Shown: positions 31,901 through 43,365 of the stretch, in pieces
How the letters are laid out: every line of letters starts with the position of its first letter
Position numbering within the stretch: the first letter of the stretch is position 1
From: Hypsibius dujardini
Taxonomy: Eukaryota > Tardigrada > Eutardigrada > Parachela > Hypsibiidae
DNA: 64,000 nucleotides
Assembly (NCBI GenBank): GCA_001579985.1
Contig: LRSR01009502.1
Span: forward strand, 1 to 64,000
Direction: 5' to 3'
Program-made: the position numbers and the translations under genes
Notes under the pieces: generated by a model
Database searches by the model: none
Seen by the model: the letters and a program-made list of their open reading frames with translations, nothing else
Told to the model about the DNA's origin: nothing

Positions 31901-34900
31901 TCGCATGACCTTGGTTAGGGACCCGTGGGACCCGTTGGATATGTCAGTTTAGCCGAAATCCTTTATTTACCTTGGTTAGAGGTTGGCTGCTTGGGGAGAT
32001 TTGTGAAAATTGACATTTTTTATTGTTTTGAGATTTTATTGAAAAGCGCTCGATTGATTGATTGATTTGAATGGGTTTACTTGATTGATTGTGTAATGAC
32101 TACTTCAGCGTAGATTGCTTGATTGAAGGCTCAGTTTGACAAAATTGTTGCGTCCTTTTTTCAGGGGAACAAAGTTGGGAATTTCGCCGCTGATGCTGGC
32201 ATCGATGAACGGACACACCACCATCGTTAAGCTGTTGATTGAAAGCAACGCCGACGTGAACCAGTGCATCGAGACCAACCGCAATACTGCCCTCACACTG
32301 GCCTGCTTCCAAGGGCGAACCGAGTGTGTGCGAGTCCTCGTTGAGAAGGGTGCTAATCTCGAGTGGCGCTCGAAGGTACGTTCAAGCACGTACCTGGATT
32401 GCTATTTATCAGTTGATTGATCGATTTATTGATTGAAGCGCAGTATATTGAGATTTGTTTTCGTACAGAACGGCCTGAATGCACTTATGGAGGCTGCTAA
32501 CGGGGGCTTCCACGAAATCGGGAAGATCCTCGTCGACGCTGGCGCGGAGGTGGACTGCGCCCCGGTGCCGAGTACGAAGGATACTCCGTTGACGATTGCA
32601 GCCGAAAAGGGCCATGCAAAATTCTGCCAACTCCTCATCGACAAGTGAGTCAATCAATCGTCACATCAATCAACCGATATATTGTTGGATTAAGTCAATC
32701 AATCAAGCAAGCAACTGCTGCATGTATTCTATTGAATAGAAGCGGAAAAACAGCTGAGTGAGGTGGTCAAAGAGAATTGTCTTCTTTTGCAGTGGTGCCC
32801 AAGTGAATCTCCGCAACAAGAAGGGCTGCAGCCCGTTGTGGCTCGCCTGTCAGAACGGGCACTTTGACGTGGTGCAAGCCCTCGTCGGATGCGGATCCGC
32901 GGATGTGGACGCACGTGACAATCGCCAAATGTCTTGCATTCTGACAGCCTTCAAACGCGGCCATGAAAATATCGTCCGCACGCTGGTGGACTACATCCAT
33001 TGCTACCCATCGGAGGATGAGATGACGCGCTACTGCCGGGAGGTTAAGATGAACGGCAACAACAGCTACCTCCTCTCGGTCTACGATCGCTGTAAGAAGG
33101 CCATCCTCGATGCCAAGAAGAAGAAGGAGGCGGAGGCCAATCAGATTGCCAATAGTCTGCTGGAGGAGGTGGAGATGCAACAGAAGATAAAAGAGAGTCA
33201 GAAGGCTAAGAAGCGGGAGAAGAAGCTCAAGCAGAAGAAGAAGGGCAAAAACGACGAGTAAGTGTTTGCCTCTCTGTCTGCTGGTTTGTCAGTTTGTCCA
33301 ACCATTTGTCTCTGTCTGTTTGCCTGTTTTGCTGTCCACGTTCAAGAAGTCACTTTTGTTGGAAACAAGTTCTTTCAGTCATGACGACCCATTGGGACAA
33401 CCTTTTAAGAAGTGTAATAAAACAGAATTCAACGATTACTTTTATTCTGCTCTTTCACAGCGACGACTCCTCTGTTACCGGCGTCTCCAACACCCGCACC
33501 TACGACTCAGAACCGCCCAGTCCTGTGGCCTCCCGCAGCGCTAGCGAAGTGCGTGCCGCGGAAGCGCCAGGCAAGAACAAACCGGTAGCGGCGGTGGTGG
33601 AAGCTCCTCCGGAACCGGCGGAAGACGAGGAAGATGAACCGGAAAAGGGTGAATCCTCGAAGAAGAAGAAGAAGCGAAAGAATAAAGTGAAAGGCAAGGC
33701 CGCAGCCGACGGAGCTGATCAGGTGTCTGCTCCGATAACCGTTGCGGCCCCGCCAGCTGCGGCCAAATCAGCGACGGTAGAAACGCCAGCTGCGACTCCC
33801 AAGAAACCCTCGACGTCCAGTGGCCCCGCGGTAAAGAAACTGGAGCCGGTCAACGCGGTGACAACTCCGCGGCCTTCAACTGCGCCTGTCCAACCGACGC
33901 CTCCACAGGTATAGGAATCATTCCTCTGTTCCCTGTATGACTAGTCTTCCTACTCTTGTTGGCCTATACTGTGGACGGTTAAATCTTTGAAGCGATCGAT
34001 TCTATGCTCGGTTGATTGGTGTTTCAGCCTGCGTGGGCTTAACCGTTGTTCTTTTGTTTTTCATTATAGCCGGTTGATGTGGACGACAACGATGAGAACC
34101 AATGGTTGTCCCCGTCGCCGCCCGATGTGGACGAATGGATTCAACAGCGCTCGCGCTCCCAGAAATCCTCCTCGACCAATGCCGCGGCCGCGACAACCAG
34201 TCATGCCCAGCTTCCGAATCAGTTTGAGCTGTCGAGCAAGAACGACCCGCGTCGCACACTCACCAACACCCTCCGCCAAGAGGGATGGAAAGAGGTACTA
34301 TTACATGTCTGTATGTCTCTCCACATTCTTTCCTCTCGGCATTGTGTCTTTTTTGTTTGTTTCGCCCGAGGCTTTGTCCCCAGATGTTTTTCAGCCGCAG
34401 ACATCGTGTCCTCGTAGACATTATGGCCAGGTGGAGAGACTGCCCCCAGACATTTTTGGACACAGTTTTGATAAGACAGTGTCTAGGATACGTCGGCGCA
34501 CGGTTGGACTTACTAAAATTGTTACTTGCTTGCATTTCAGGTGGTCGGACGGTCGAAGCGATTCAAGGTCCCGACCTCGGCGATCGCTCGTATCATTGGC
34601 AAGGCCGGCACCAATATCAACGCTATCCGCGCGTCCACCTGCGCACACATTGAGATTGAGAAGAACAAGCCCGGCATCAATGACCGCCTTATCACCGTCC
34701 GTGGCACTTCCGAGGCCGTCGCCGAGGCCTACCACATTATCAAAACCCTCTCGGACAATCCGGATCGCGACCTGGAGGAGCTCCTTCGGCAAACGAAACT
34801 CAACTCGGCGGAGATTACCCGCGCCACCGTGTCGCAGCCGTCGGACGTGCCGGTTCTCATTAAGCCCGTCCCCATGCCTGCTGAAATTGAGTCTCGTCGT

Positions 34901-37900
34901 CCAAGACCTTCTACCCAGGCTCCACCTGCCCAAGCGGCTGCCACCACCCATTCGACGCAGGTGACTCCCATTTTCTCTAGTACTCATCCTATCCACTTTC
35001 CTATTACATGAGCGTTTTTAGATTTGTTTTTTAAATCTTTTTCAAATATAATCAAATTAAAAATAGCTTCTTTTAAATATAATGTAAAGTTTGAATAAAG
35101 ATGTTTTTAGATTTCTATTGCCATTTATTACTAGTCATCATTTTTAAAGCTTTCCATAAATATATTATGTTGTCTTCTACCTCTATTTACCAAAATGGCA
35201 AATTAGCGTTTAAGTGACGTGGAAGACACATAAAATACAATATACTAAACGTCGAATAAGAAGAAGAATTTTAATTACAGTATGAATTTGTGAAATATCT
35301 TGTGAAAGAAATTTGAATGATATAACACGTCAAGACCTCATGCACCAACCTCAATCGAGGTTTTTTTTACTACACCGGAATAGCATATTTTTAAATATCT
35401 ACTCAATGCAGGTGTTCACCAATAGTCAGATGCAGCAGCATCGACCGCAGCCGCCACCTCCGCCGCCCATTTCCACCGCAGCAGTCGTCTCCACCACAGC
35501 ACCGGAGAACTATTCCTCGGTGGTCGCAGCCTCTTCCCAGCAGAAGCGCTCCTCCATCCACTCCTCCTCCAGCAAGGAGTCACAGGAAGCGGTGGCCCGG
35601 GTCGCTGCGGACCGTGACCAGCAGTCCGCCAACAGTCCCGTCTCGCAGAGGGCCAGCCCCAAAGGAATGGCATCCTCATCACCAGGTGGCGCTGGAGATG
35701 CTCGGAATGCTCAGCCGGTTCGTTCACCCGCACCGGCGTCCTCCCCGGCCATGGTGAAGAAAACGACGGTCTCGGGGGCCATCAGACCTCCACCGCCTTC
35801 TCCGCAAGTGTTGATGAAGCAACAGCAGCAGCCGCAGCCGGTAGAGGAGCCGAAGGTGGTGCGTCTGCCAACTCCGACCACTTGTTCCAGTTCGCAGGCC
35901 TCCTCCCCGTCTAAGCCGCCCTCAACGGTGCCACCGACAACTCCGGGAAAGAGTAGCACCATTCTTGGGACGCTGTATCAGGACTTGATGATGGAGCGGA
36001 ATCATTGGATGCCCGAGCCGAGCTTGGACTTGAACTTTTTCACGAAGGTATACTTTTTATTCCTCAAAAATGCTGAATCTGGTTTAAGAGATACAGCTTT
36101 TATTATTTTACAACTAAATATTTTAAATATCTTTACCTATCATTCGGTTGAGCATGAGTTGAGGAAAGAAATTTAGCGTCTTTTAAAATAACATTTTTTA
36201 TAACTGAGTGAAATAATTGGAGGGTTAATCTATCAAGTCACCAAAACCAAAAAAAGATTTTATTTTATTTGGATTTAGTGATTGGTTTAGGAATATTCAA
36301 GTTGAGATGAAGTGCAAGTACACAGACACAGTATCTGAAAATTGGTACCGTACCGTCGCGATCTCAAGGGACAGTTACGCGCCGCCTCCGTCCAGCATAT
36401 ACACAAACGCACACACACACCGGTCTAAATATACGGCGCAAGACGGGCGGAATGCACGCCCTAGGGCACTATACTGTCCCTTGAGATCGCGACGGTACGG
36501 TACGATTTCCAAATGGAATTGAAAGTATAAAAACAAACTTGAAATGAGTGTGAAATGGATGTGAATGGAAGTTCTGTTGAAATCCTCGTATGAATTATTG
36601 AAAATGAATTACTGAATCAGATAATATATCACACAGGAACACTTGTCTTCTTTAGATGGGGCCTAAATAGATTGAATTGTTCGAGGTCCGTATCAGGCGA
36701 CTTTGAGCTTTTTTGGGATTTAGAATAAAATGTGGAACCGCTCTAGAAAATGTTTTTACATTTATTGTTGCAGGATTCATTGGGGCCAAGCAGCGGACCC
36801 TCCGACTACCAACATCAAATCACCCCTCGGGAATCGCGTCTCGGTAGCGTCTTTGCCTCCGGCTTTGACTCCTCCTCCCTGCAGTCGTCGTCGTCGTCTT
36901 CAAATTTAACCCCTCAATTCGGCGGCTTCTCAGCGAACCGACCTGCATCCCTGCCGCAGGATCTGCGTGCCAGTCGCCAGTCCGACACCTCCGACTACGG
37001 TGTGGGGGGCCCGATCCATAACGGCTTTATCAGCCCCGGTTATCCCACCGTCAATAACAACAACTCGGGGATGGACCCTTACAGCGGCGGCGGATCGGCC
37101 TACCCTCCGGGGACTTATGGCGCCTTGGCCAACGGCCATGCCAGCAGCAGCATCAAGTATCACCCGCATGGGGACAGCGATGAGTGGTTGACCAACGGCG
37201 GTGGAGTTAGTGGCTTCTCCGGTAGCGGAGGCGGCGGTTACTCGGCCTTTCCTAAATCGGATGTGGATACGGAACGGTTCATGCAGTTAGCGGCCAACTT
37301 GGCAGCCAATTTGGATCAAGAGCAGTACTTTCCTCTGTCTGGAGGAGGGAGTCAGTATGGTGGAAATGGTCGACGCGGAATGATGAACGGCGGATCTGAT
37401 TTCGACAGTACCAGTCACGATTTGGGATATGTAAGTTTTTGCCTCAACTGCTCACTCTATTTCTTCAGATCAGTGTGTTATTTTGCCAATTGTGATTCAT
37501 CTATCCGTCAGTCACTCTCTTTGAGTGCCTCCGAAAAATCTCTTTGATTTTGACTTTTTCTCTAATTTTTTTTGTCCTATTTTTTCGGTCAGAATTTTGA
37601 TGAGCCGATTCCTCCGGTGGTCAGTCGAGGATCGCGCCTGATGAAACCTCCCACGGACAGCAGCGGATTCGGACTTGGAAATGGAAACTACGGTGGTGGA
37701 AATGCACCGTCTTCCCTCGGTGGCTACGGCTGGGATTCGTCCCTCTTTGGATTCGGCGCGTCGGGCGATCCGACCGCTCTCGGAACGTTTGGCCCCATCT
37801 CCTCTGCTGTGCCCAATGCGGTACGTTTTCTTTTTTGGCCAACCCTTCCGTATAGCCGATTAGTCATCTGTCTGGCAGTTTGGCAGTCTGCCTTTTGCTT

Positions 37901-38316
37901 ATCTGTTTGTCTGGATGTCTGGTCTGTACACTTGTCTGTGTTTGTCTGTTTATTTCTGTCTTTCTGTCTCCTCTTTAACTGTCTTTCTACCTGTTTTGTC
38001 TGTCTGTAATGCCGGTCCACTGGACGGTCCTGGTGCGTTCATTCCAAACGCGCAGGATCCGTCTTCTGCCGGACTAGATTGATCAGTGAGAAGCTGGCTT
38101 CGGCCTTCTTTTTGTGGGTGGTCTTCAGGTTCCCCGGCCGTGAGCACCCTTCGGGCAAAGTATAACCCACCTACATTTGTTTCCTCTTTTCAGGCTGGCA
38201 ATCGCGGAACAACCCGAGTGAACGGCAGCGGCGGTGGGCTGGGTGGACCGTCATCCAAGGACGCAATGAAGACGTCACCGCAGCAGCAGTCATCTGGTGA
38301 TCGTCGCAACTATTAA
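22996..38316 (+). CDS. ANKHD1: Multiple ankyrin repeats single KH domain protein
   Basis: Orthologue of MASK/ANKHD1/ANKRD17, a large scaffold that acts with Hippo/Yorkie and receptor kinase signalling in animals. 29 exons: 22996-23041, 23440-23465, 23549-23726, 24464-24593, 24751-24959, 25269-25613, 25820-25951, 26022-26225, 26435-26486, 26693-26835, 27136-27245, 27403-27741, 27868-28213, 28339-28550, 28608-28740, 29103-29753, 30069-30221, 30297-30641, 30732-31050, 32165-32375, 32469-32644, 32793-33257, 33461-33908, 34070-34294, 34541-34960, 35412-36047, 36774-37430, 37593-37820, 38194-38316; 2553 aa (human ANKHD1 2542). First ankyrin block about 127-640; acidic linker about 665-755; second ankyrin block about 1217-1570; Lys/Glu-rich coiled coil about 1585-1640; KH domain about 1870-1935 with IIGKAGTNINAIR (GXXG = GKAG); then Gln/Pro/Ser- and Gly-rich disordered tail. 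The gene holds a nested frame, a MITE and an in-frame optional intron. Exons 1-2 are short and less certain. Confidence 0.93.
24230..24374. mobile_element. TA-flanked palindromic MITE in MASK intron 3
   Basis: Ends TA-CAGTGTAAGTCC and GGACTG-TA, with inverted repeats of about 28 bases (the inner part TGAG.TTCGAACG is shared by both arms). Size about 145 bp with TA target duplication and CAGT termini, as in Tc1/mariner-derived MITEs. No coding capacity. Confidence 0.8.
25625..25790. repeat. (CAGA)/(GCAA)n tract in MASK intron
   Basis: CAGA, CAGG and AGCA units with a GCAAGCAAGCAA block, between 25613 and 25820. Confidence 0.88.
26577..26650. repeat. Dispersed repeat copy B in MASK intron
   Basis: Second copy of the repeat at 22777-22850: CTGACCAAGTTAGAGCCA then TTTTGGCCCAACTCGGTTA. 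Lies in the intron between 26486 and 26693. Confidence 0.55.
28800..29000. repeat. TCTG tract in MASK intron
   Basis: Degenerate TCTG/TGTC units filling most of the intron between 28740 and 29103. Confidence 0.88.
29850..29935. repeat. (CAGA)n tract in MASK intron
   Basis: Clean (CAGA) units at about 29857-29884 followed by degenerate ones, between exons ending 29753 and starting 30069. Confidence 0.9.
30222..30296 (+). other. 75-nt in-frame (possibly optional) MASK intron
   Basis: A strong donor (A|GTAAGAG) and a strong acceptor (CTCCCCTTCCGCTTAG) bracket 75 nt with no stop codon. Retention adds 25 residues including two Cys; removal joins ATA to NDKVKAP. Both products stay in frame, so it can act as an alternative segment. 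I treated it as an intron in the model. Confidence 0.6.
31284..31952 (+). CDS. Intronless nested gene inside a MASK intron, unknown function
   Basis: A single open frame of 222 codons lies wholly inside the 1.1 kb MASK intron 31051-32164, on the same strand. It starts ATGGGTCAG, so a Gly at position 2 could be myristoylated. Residues 1-120 are rich in hydrophobic and aromatic residues in a helical pattern (FEEFFTRVGCLDVIDRLQQ, LHRFLRTLHSLDLRTALWDD, FAFMASLDRFFLEQEHFQLLERK), and 145-222 is acidic and Pro-rich, likely disordered. No family recognised. Base composition and codon choice are like the neighbouring exons and unlike the AT-rich intron around it, which supports real coding. It could instead be an alternative terminal exon of MASK (it ends in a stop), but I see no fitting acceptor in its frame at the start. 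No clear AATAAA follows. Confidence 0.65.
   Translation: MGQCEFELSSFEEFFTRVGCLDVIDRLQQIEEPDANGKTVYSARMTEMRAFVLREFHHHPNGDGVFLSNLHRFLRTLHSLDLRTALWDDIFAFMASLDRFFLEQEHFQLLERKAKLESQVKAGAAPRKTASLTEGGLQRSIEVSLACSARSEATEDSSRCKEEEREDAESFYGSEMEEEDAGKVSGDAGQTSEETFRAPPAPPHAPRMTLVRDPWDPLDMSV
36348..36500. mobile_element. Intact-looking TA-flanked palindromic MITE in MASK intron
   Basis: Inverted repeats of about 30 bases are almost perfect: left arm TA-CCGTACCGTCGCGATC then TCAAGGGACAGT, right arm ACTGTCCCTTGA then GATCGCGACGGTACGG-TA. Core holds a CACACACACA run. TA duplication at 36346-36347 and 36501-36502. About 153 bp, no coding capacity. Related older copy at 18131-18276. Confidence 0.88.
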
Positions 38317-38899
38317 CAACACGTTTAATCAATCAATCAATTGAGTGGAATTGAAGGATATATCCGGCAGAGCAAGTGACAACTGATGTAGCTTTAAACT
38401 GGTGAAGGAACACTGATGACGGGGTTTTATCGTGTGTGTGACCATTTTTCTTGTGGATCCAACCTAAAAAGGTGCGATGCGAACGGACGGGATCAAGTCA
38501 GTGAATTGGCAACTCTCTTGCTTGGGTTTGTTTGCGACCTCTTCGAGAGCGTCGTGTGCACGTTTGTCCGTGTGTTCGGACGAAGACGCACGTGCGCCTT
38601 GTTGATTTGATTTGTGAGGAGATGAAAGGAGGACGGATGGAGTTTGATGCTTTGGTCTGATTGACGAGACATACTGGTTGGACAATGTCTTTTGCTTCTT
38701 TGGAATGCTAGTTTGTCTTCTCTCTTCTTCTTCTCCTCCCCCTTTTCTTCTTCTTGCAAGTGTTGATAAACATATTTAATACTTACTAATATTTATTCAC
38801 GTGGGTCGTATGGTCTCCGATTGCTCTTGCTGCACAACACAACAGTAGGCAAAATTGAAAGTGATGACCAGCGCAGCCATCCCATCACAATCGGCACAA

Positions 38900-38972
38900 G
38901 GACAGGCAGGCAGATAGACCAACAGACAGACAGACAAAACAGGCAGGCAGCCATACAGACAAGACAGACAGA
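38900..38972. repeat. (CAGA)n tract
   Basis: CAGA/CAGG units between MASK and HGSNAT. Confidence 0.85.
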
Positions 38973-39313
38973 TAGACTTTTTTATCGTCAGACGTGCGAT
39001 TGATTGGCTAGCAGGATAGAAAGAAAACTTAACGAATTTAGCAGAATAGAGATGGCACCGAATGTGTGGTCTTTAACTTAAAGCACGAACACTCCACTAC
39101 CGGAATGTCTTCTTCAGACTTCCTCCATCAGCTGCAGGTGCATTGCATTGCAATGAGAACTCTGTTAAAAAAACCGAGATGATCACTCGTACTGCATTTG
39201 GCGAACTTATTGAGTCATGCTTGGTGATTAGCTGCCGAGAAGGAGGGACAAACAACATCGACGGAGTGAGATAAGGACCCATGGTCGAGGCCCCGATCCC
39301 AGATACAATAGTA

Positions 39314-39433
39314 CTCGCGTGGCCAAAAAAGCCTGCACTAACCGATTCAAACCGCGTAACTCGGTGTGCCTATAAGCTTGCTTGAACGAGTTAGATAAAT
39401 TAACTCGGTTAGTGCAAGTTTTTGCCACGCGTG
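39314..39433. mobile_element. Small TA-flanked palindromic MITE
   Basis: Left arm TA-CTCGCGTGGCCAAAAAAG then CCTGCACTAACCGA; right arm TCGGTTAGTGCA then AGTTTTTGCCACGCGTG-TA. Inverted repeats about 33 bases with a few mismatches, length about 120 bp, TA at both sides. No coding capacity. Confidence 0.78.
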
Positions 39434-39561
39434 TAGTTTAGCACTGAAGCAGTCCCCAGAGTTGCAGACTGGGCCGTGCCAAGCTCCTTACCAGAGTCAA
39501 CACTCCATTTTTCACAATTTCATCACCTGCTTGCCACTGGAGGTGTTGTTTAAAAATAATA

Positions 39562-42500
39562 ATGGACACCGCCTCACTCTTTATCACATCACAATTAGCT
39601 CTTCCGACTCAGTTATTCTACCAAGTGGAGGAATGCGAAAAGGTACGTGACCGTCCTCAAACATCTTGACAGGTGGCTACAATACTTGCTGGACAAAGTT
39701 AAAATTACTCTTTAACCGTGGTCAAGCAAATTGGTGTGGTCAGAGTTTGAGCCAGCATCACATAATATGGCCCCAGTTTGGAGTGTGTAAACTTCTTGTC
39801 CCCGAGGACGTTAAAATTGATTGATTCTCCACAGTGTCCACTTATCCCACTTGTGACAGTGCCAGCCGGTCCGCATAACACATCCGTCACCGTCTCCACC
39901 ATTTTCCCCACTGCCTTCGCGCTGCGGGACGTGCAAGACGGAAGCCAAATCTGCTCGTAACGTTGTCATGCTTTCATTCCGTTGATTCATTGACTGCTTT
40001 CATCACCATTTGAGACTGATAGATTGATCGATTGATTGGTTGGTCGTAGGTTCAACGAGCATTTCCGAGAATATGGCCGCTACAACCTGCACATCAACAG
40101 AACCGTCTCCGGCGTGGGAAGCAGCATTGTTAAGTGCAACTTGACCGAGGAGGAGGGAAATGATCACTACGCCAATACTCGTCAGTCTTTTTGATCAATA
40201 TCCTCATTATTATTTACTGTATATCCGCGATAGATAGCGACAGTCGTACTGGAATGGAACGTGTGCACGGTCTCTGTGCACCCTACACACAGCACATGCG
40301 CCGCGTGGCCGATTAAACGTTCCACAGCTCGTACGCTGTCGCTATCTATCGCGGAAATACAGTACCATCAATATTTGTTTCGTTTTTATTGACAGCCATT
40401 TACGTCGCACTGGCAATCACTCTGGGATGGCTCCTGCTGTGGCAAGTCATTCGCTGGCTTGTGGTCCGACGGCAGGCCAGGATGGAGTTGCAGCATCAGT
40501 TTGCAGTCGTTGCGTCGGGAGGAGTAAGAATGAATTGATGAAAGCTATAGTGTTGGCAAGTGAGGTTGCCATCGCGATTTCAATACATTGCCACCGCGGT
40601 TGCAATCCTCTTTCAATCAACCAATCAATCAATCAGCCACTTACAATAATCAACTGCAGCCGACCCATGCCAACACTAATTCAACCGGCACTTGGTTTGG
40701 TTTAGTTGAGGAAATATTACAGACGGTTTTGCAGCCCAGTTCTGTCGATATTTGTGATGCTTACTGTAGTGCCGCGTGGAAGTGGTGTGAGCGTTGTTCG
40801 CTTCATGCTAGGGAACAACGTTCAAAACGAACGGCGCTCCCACCACTTCCACGTGGCACTACAGTATCCTCAAACTTCGGAGCTGATATAGTTAAAATTT
40901 AATTTGGAATCGAATGGAGACGGCAATTTTATTGATTGGACCCCAACAGGCGGAGTTTACAAGCCATATTCTTGCAGTCCCGCTCGTGGACACTATTCAA
41001 TACATATATTCCTTTCCATTTTACACTTCAAAACATAATATATCTTCAACTTTTATTTTAATAATCAAAAACATCCATTTTGATTCAATTGAATAAGCCA
41101 AAATGTCAAACCTCATCAAAACCCAACTTTATTAATTAATAAAGGATAATTCAATTTGTTTAAAAGTTCACACGCTTATTATTTGAAATGGAAGGAGATG
41201 AATTTTATTTTTCCTGTATTTCTTATTTTTATACTTTTGTATTATTTCGTATTGTCTTTGCATATGGGTGTTTTCTTGTATAGAATTCAGTGGATTCTTC
41301 GACTTCTTCGACGGACACGCTGTCGCTTCCGCCTCCTACACGGCGCGTCCAGTCACTGGACACATTCCGCGGACTGACACTGCTGCTGATGGTGTTTGTC
41401 AACAATGGCGGCGGCGGCTACTGGTTCCTCAACCACACCCCATGGAACGGCCTCACCATCGCCGATCTTCTCTTCCCGTGGTTCATGTTCATCATGGGTG
41501 TGTCTGTCGCCATTTCCATGCGGTCTTCGCCGAAAAAGACCAGCTTGACGCGGATGCAAATGATGGTGGGCATTCTGCGAAGGAGTGCCATCTTGTTCCT
41601 ACTGGGTCTCGTGATCAACTCTTCTGGTTATAGTAAGTCTACAATCGACAGATAAACGGACGAACAGACAGACAGGCAGACACACACACACAGATATTTA
41701 AGAAATGGGCAGTGAGGGAGGCTGACTAACACTCACAGTCTCTCTTATGGCTTGCATTTGCTTGCAATGTCTTCTTTTTCCAGCATCAATGGAGACACTT
41801 CGGATTCCCAGTGTCTTGGGTCGCTTCAGCGTAGCCTACCTGGTGGTTGCTACTTGCCAGGTATTTTGTACTGCTTTTACTAATCATCTTACGTCAGTAA
41901 CGTCACCTACTCATGACGTAACACAGCATCAGCCATATATTAGTTAATAAGAAGAATTACTTGTCAGGTGATCTTTCTTAAGTATATCAACCAGTCGACC
42001 ATCTTCGCCCGTTGGCCTTCCCTCATGGATATTGTACCATTCTGGCCAATTTGGCTGGTTAGCTTAGCATTCCCCTTCACACAAGTCCTAGTGACATACC
42101 TGCTCCCGGTTCCCGGTTGCCCGACGTACGTTCAGGCCATTTATATATCTGCATGAGCCGTGAGGCCTATCAATGCCTGTCTATTAGGACTTCTCTGCCT
42201 CATTGCATGTCTGCCGGTTTGTTAATCTGTCTCTGTCTGTCTTTATATCTGTCAATCTGTCTGTCTTGTCTGTCTGTCTCTATGTCTCTATATATATATG
42301 TTTGTCTGCCTGTCTGTCTGCCTTTCTGTCCTTCTGTCTGTCTGTGTGCTTGTCTGTCTCTGTCTATCTGTCTTTCTAGTCAGGAATTTGTTTGTTTGCA
42401 GTGGTTACGTCGGACCAGGCGGACTTCACGATAACGCTTCCCACTGGAACTGCACAGGAGGAGCCGCCGGCTATCTTGACCGAGTATGGCTCGGTAACGG

Positions 42501-43365
42501 ACACATCTATCAATTTCCGACGTGTAAAGCAATTTATCAGACGCAAGCGTTTGATCCGGAAGGCATCCTCGGCTATTTGTCCAGTATTTTTCTCGTCTTT
42601 CTGGGATTGCAGGTAATCACGATGAGAAATTTCAGCTCAAGAATGGATGAAGGCCCAGAAGATTTTATTCAATGACTGGTATGTTTATGATTTGCGTGTG
42701 TCTTTATTTAGGCCGGTCGGATATTGACTCTTTTTACGGAGCATCGACAGCGCGTGATTCGCCTGATTGGTTGGGGTCTAGGCTTGGGTCTCATCGCCGG
42801 TATTCTCTGTTTTTTTACCAAAAACGATGGCTGGATACCTGGTAGGAATTCCTCTTTCTTTTTTCTGTCTGTCTTTCTTTCTTTCTCGCGTTTCAGAATA
42901 TTGGCCTATCGGTGAATTTGCTTTTTAGTGAATAAAAATATGTGGTCGCTGTCCTACATACTGACTAGTGCGTCCACGGGATTGCTGATTTTAGCTGCCC
43001 TCTACGTGCTGATCGACGTCCTAGACCTCTGGACCGGTACCCCCTTCTTCTATCCTTCTGTCAATTCCATTGTAAGTTTACATTTTCCAGTCAGACTATT
43101 CGCTTATTAATGCTTTATTTTTAATTTCTTGTTATTCGGATCATCTCATCGTTTTTTTTCTGATTTATTCAGTTGACAGGTACTGCATTTTGTTGATTTG
43201 CAGGTAATTTATGTGGGAAGTGAAGTGCTGAGCGGGCTATTCCCCTTCTCCTGGCAGATGCCTCAAAACCACGCCGCTCAACTCTTCATGTCACTCTGGA
43301 CAACGTTTATCTGGTGGCTCATTTCCTTTCTCTTGTACCGTCGCAAAGTCTTCATTGCCATCTGA
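39562..43365 (+). CDS. HGSNAT: Heparan-alpha-glucosaminide N-acetyltransferase
   Basis: Lysosomal multi-pass membrane enzyme that moves an acetyl group from cytosolic acetyl-CoA to the terminal glucosamine of heparan sulfate. Exons: 39562-39642, 39835-39956, 40050-40180, 40396-40523, 41284-41632, 41784-41860, 41968-42125, 42402-42612, 42712-42841, 42929-43071, 43204-43365; 1692 nt, 563 aa, phases consistent. N-terminal lumenal part (1-110) matches family at [27 protein letters not shown] and the [11 protein letters not shown] segment; first TM about 115-135 ([15 protein letters not shown]). Core: [23 protein letters not shown] then [26 protein letters not shown]; the His of LNHTPWNG (about residue 205) matches the active-site His of human [52 protein letters not shown] and WTGTPFFYP follow in family order. 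Odd: ATG 39562 leaves out a signal peptide; a further 5' exon may exist. Confidence 0.92.
40217..40362. mobile_element. TA-flanked palindromic MITE in HGSNAT intron 3
   Basis: Left arm TA-CTGTATATCCGCGATAGAT then AGCGACAG; right arm CTGTCGCTATCTATCGCGG then AAATACAG-TA. Inverted repeats of about 28 bases, one or two mismatches, length about 146 bp. Similar termini (CTGTA) to the MITE at 40764. Confidence 0.87.
40764..40864. mobile_element. TA-flanked palindromic MITE in HGSNAT intron 4
   Basis: Left arm TA-CTGTAGTGCCGCGTGGAAG then TGGT; right arm ACCACTTCCACGTGGC then ACTACAG-TA. Inverted repeats about 25 bases, one mismatch, length about 101 bp, almost no unique core apart from a second inner inverted repeat (GAGCGTTGTTCG / CAACGTTC). 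Confidence 0.85.
42180..42385. repeat. TCTG tract in HGSNAT intron
   Basis: TCTG/TGTC units between 42125 and 42402. Confidence 0.9.

Larger units (their letters stand above)
38317..39561. other. MASK 3' flank / HGSNAT 5' flank
   Basis: Probable MASK 3' UTR with pyrimidine-rich TTCTTCTTC at 38725-38757, a CAGA tract at 38900-38970, one MITE at 39314-39433. The first exon of HGSNAT, with its signal sequence, may lie in here but was not identified. Confidence 0.5.
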
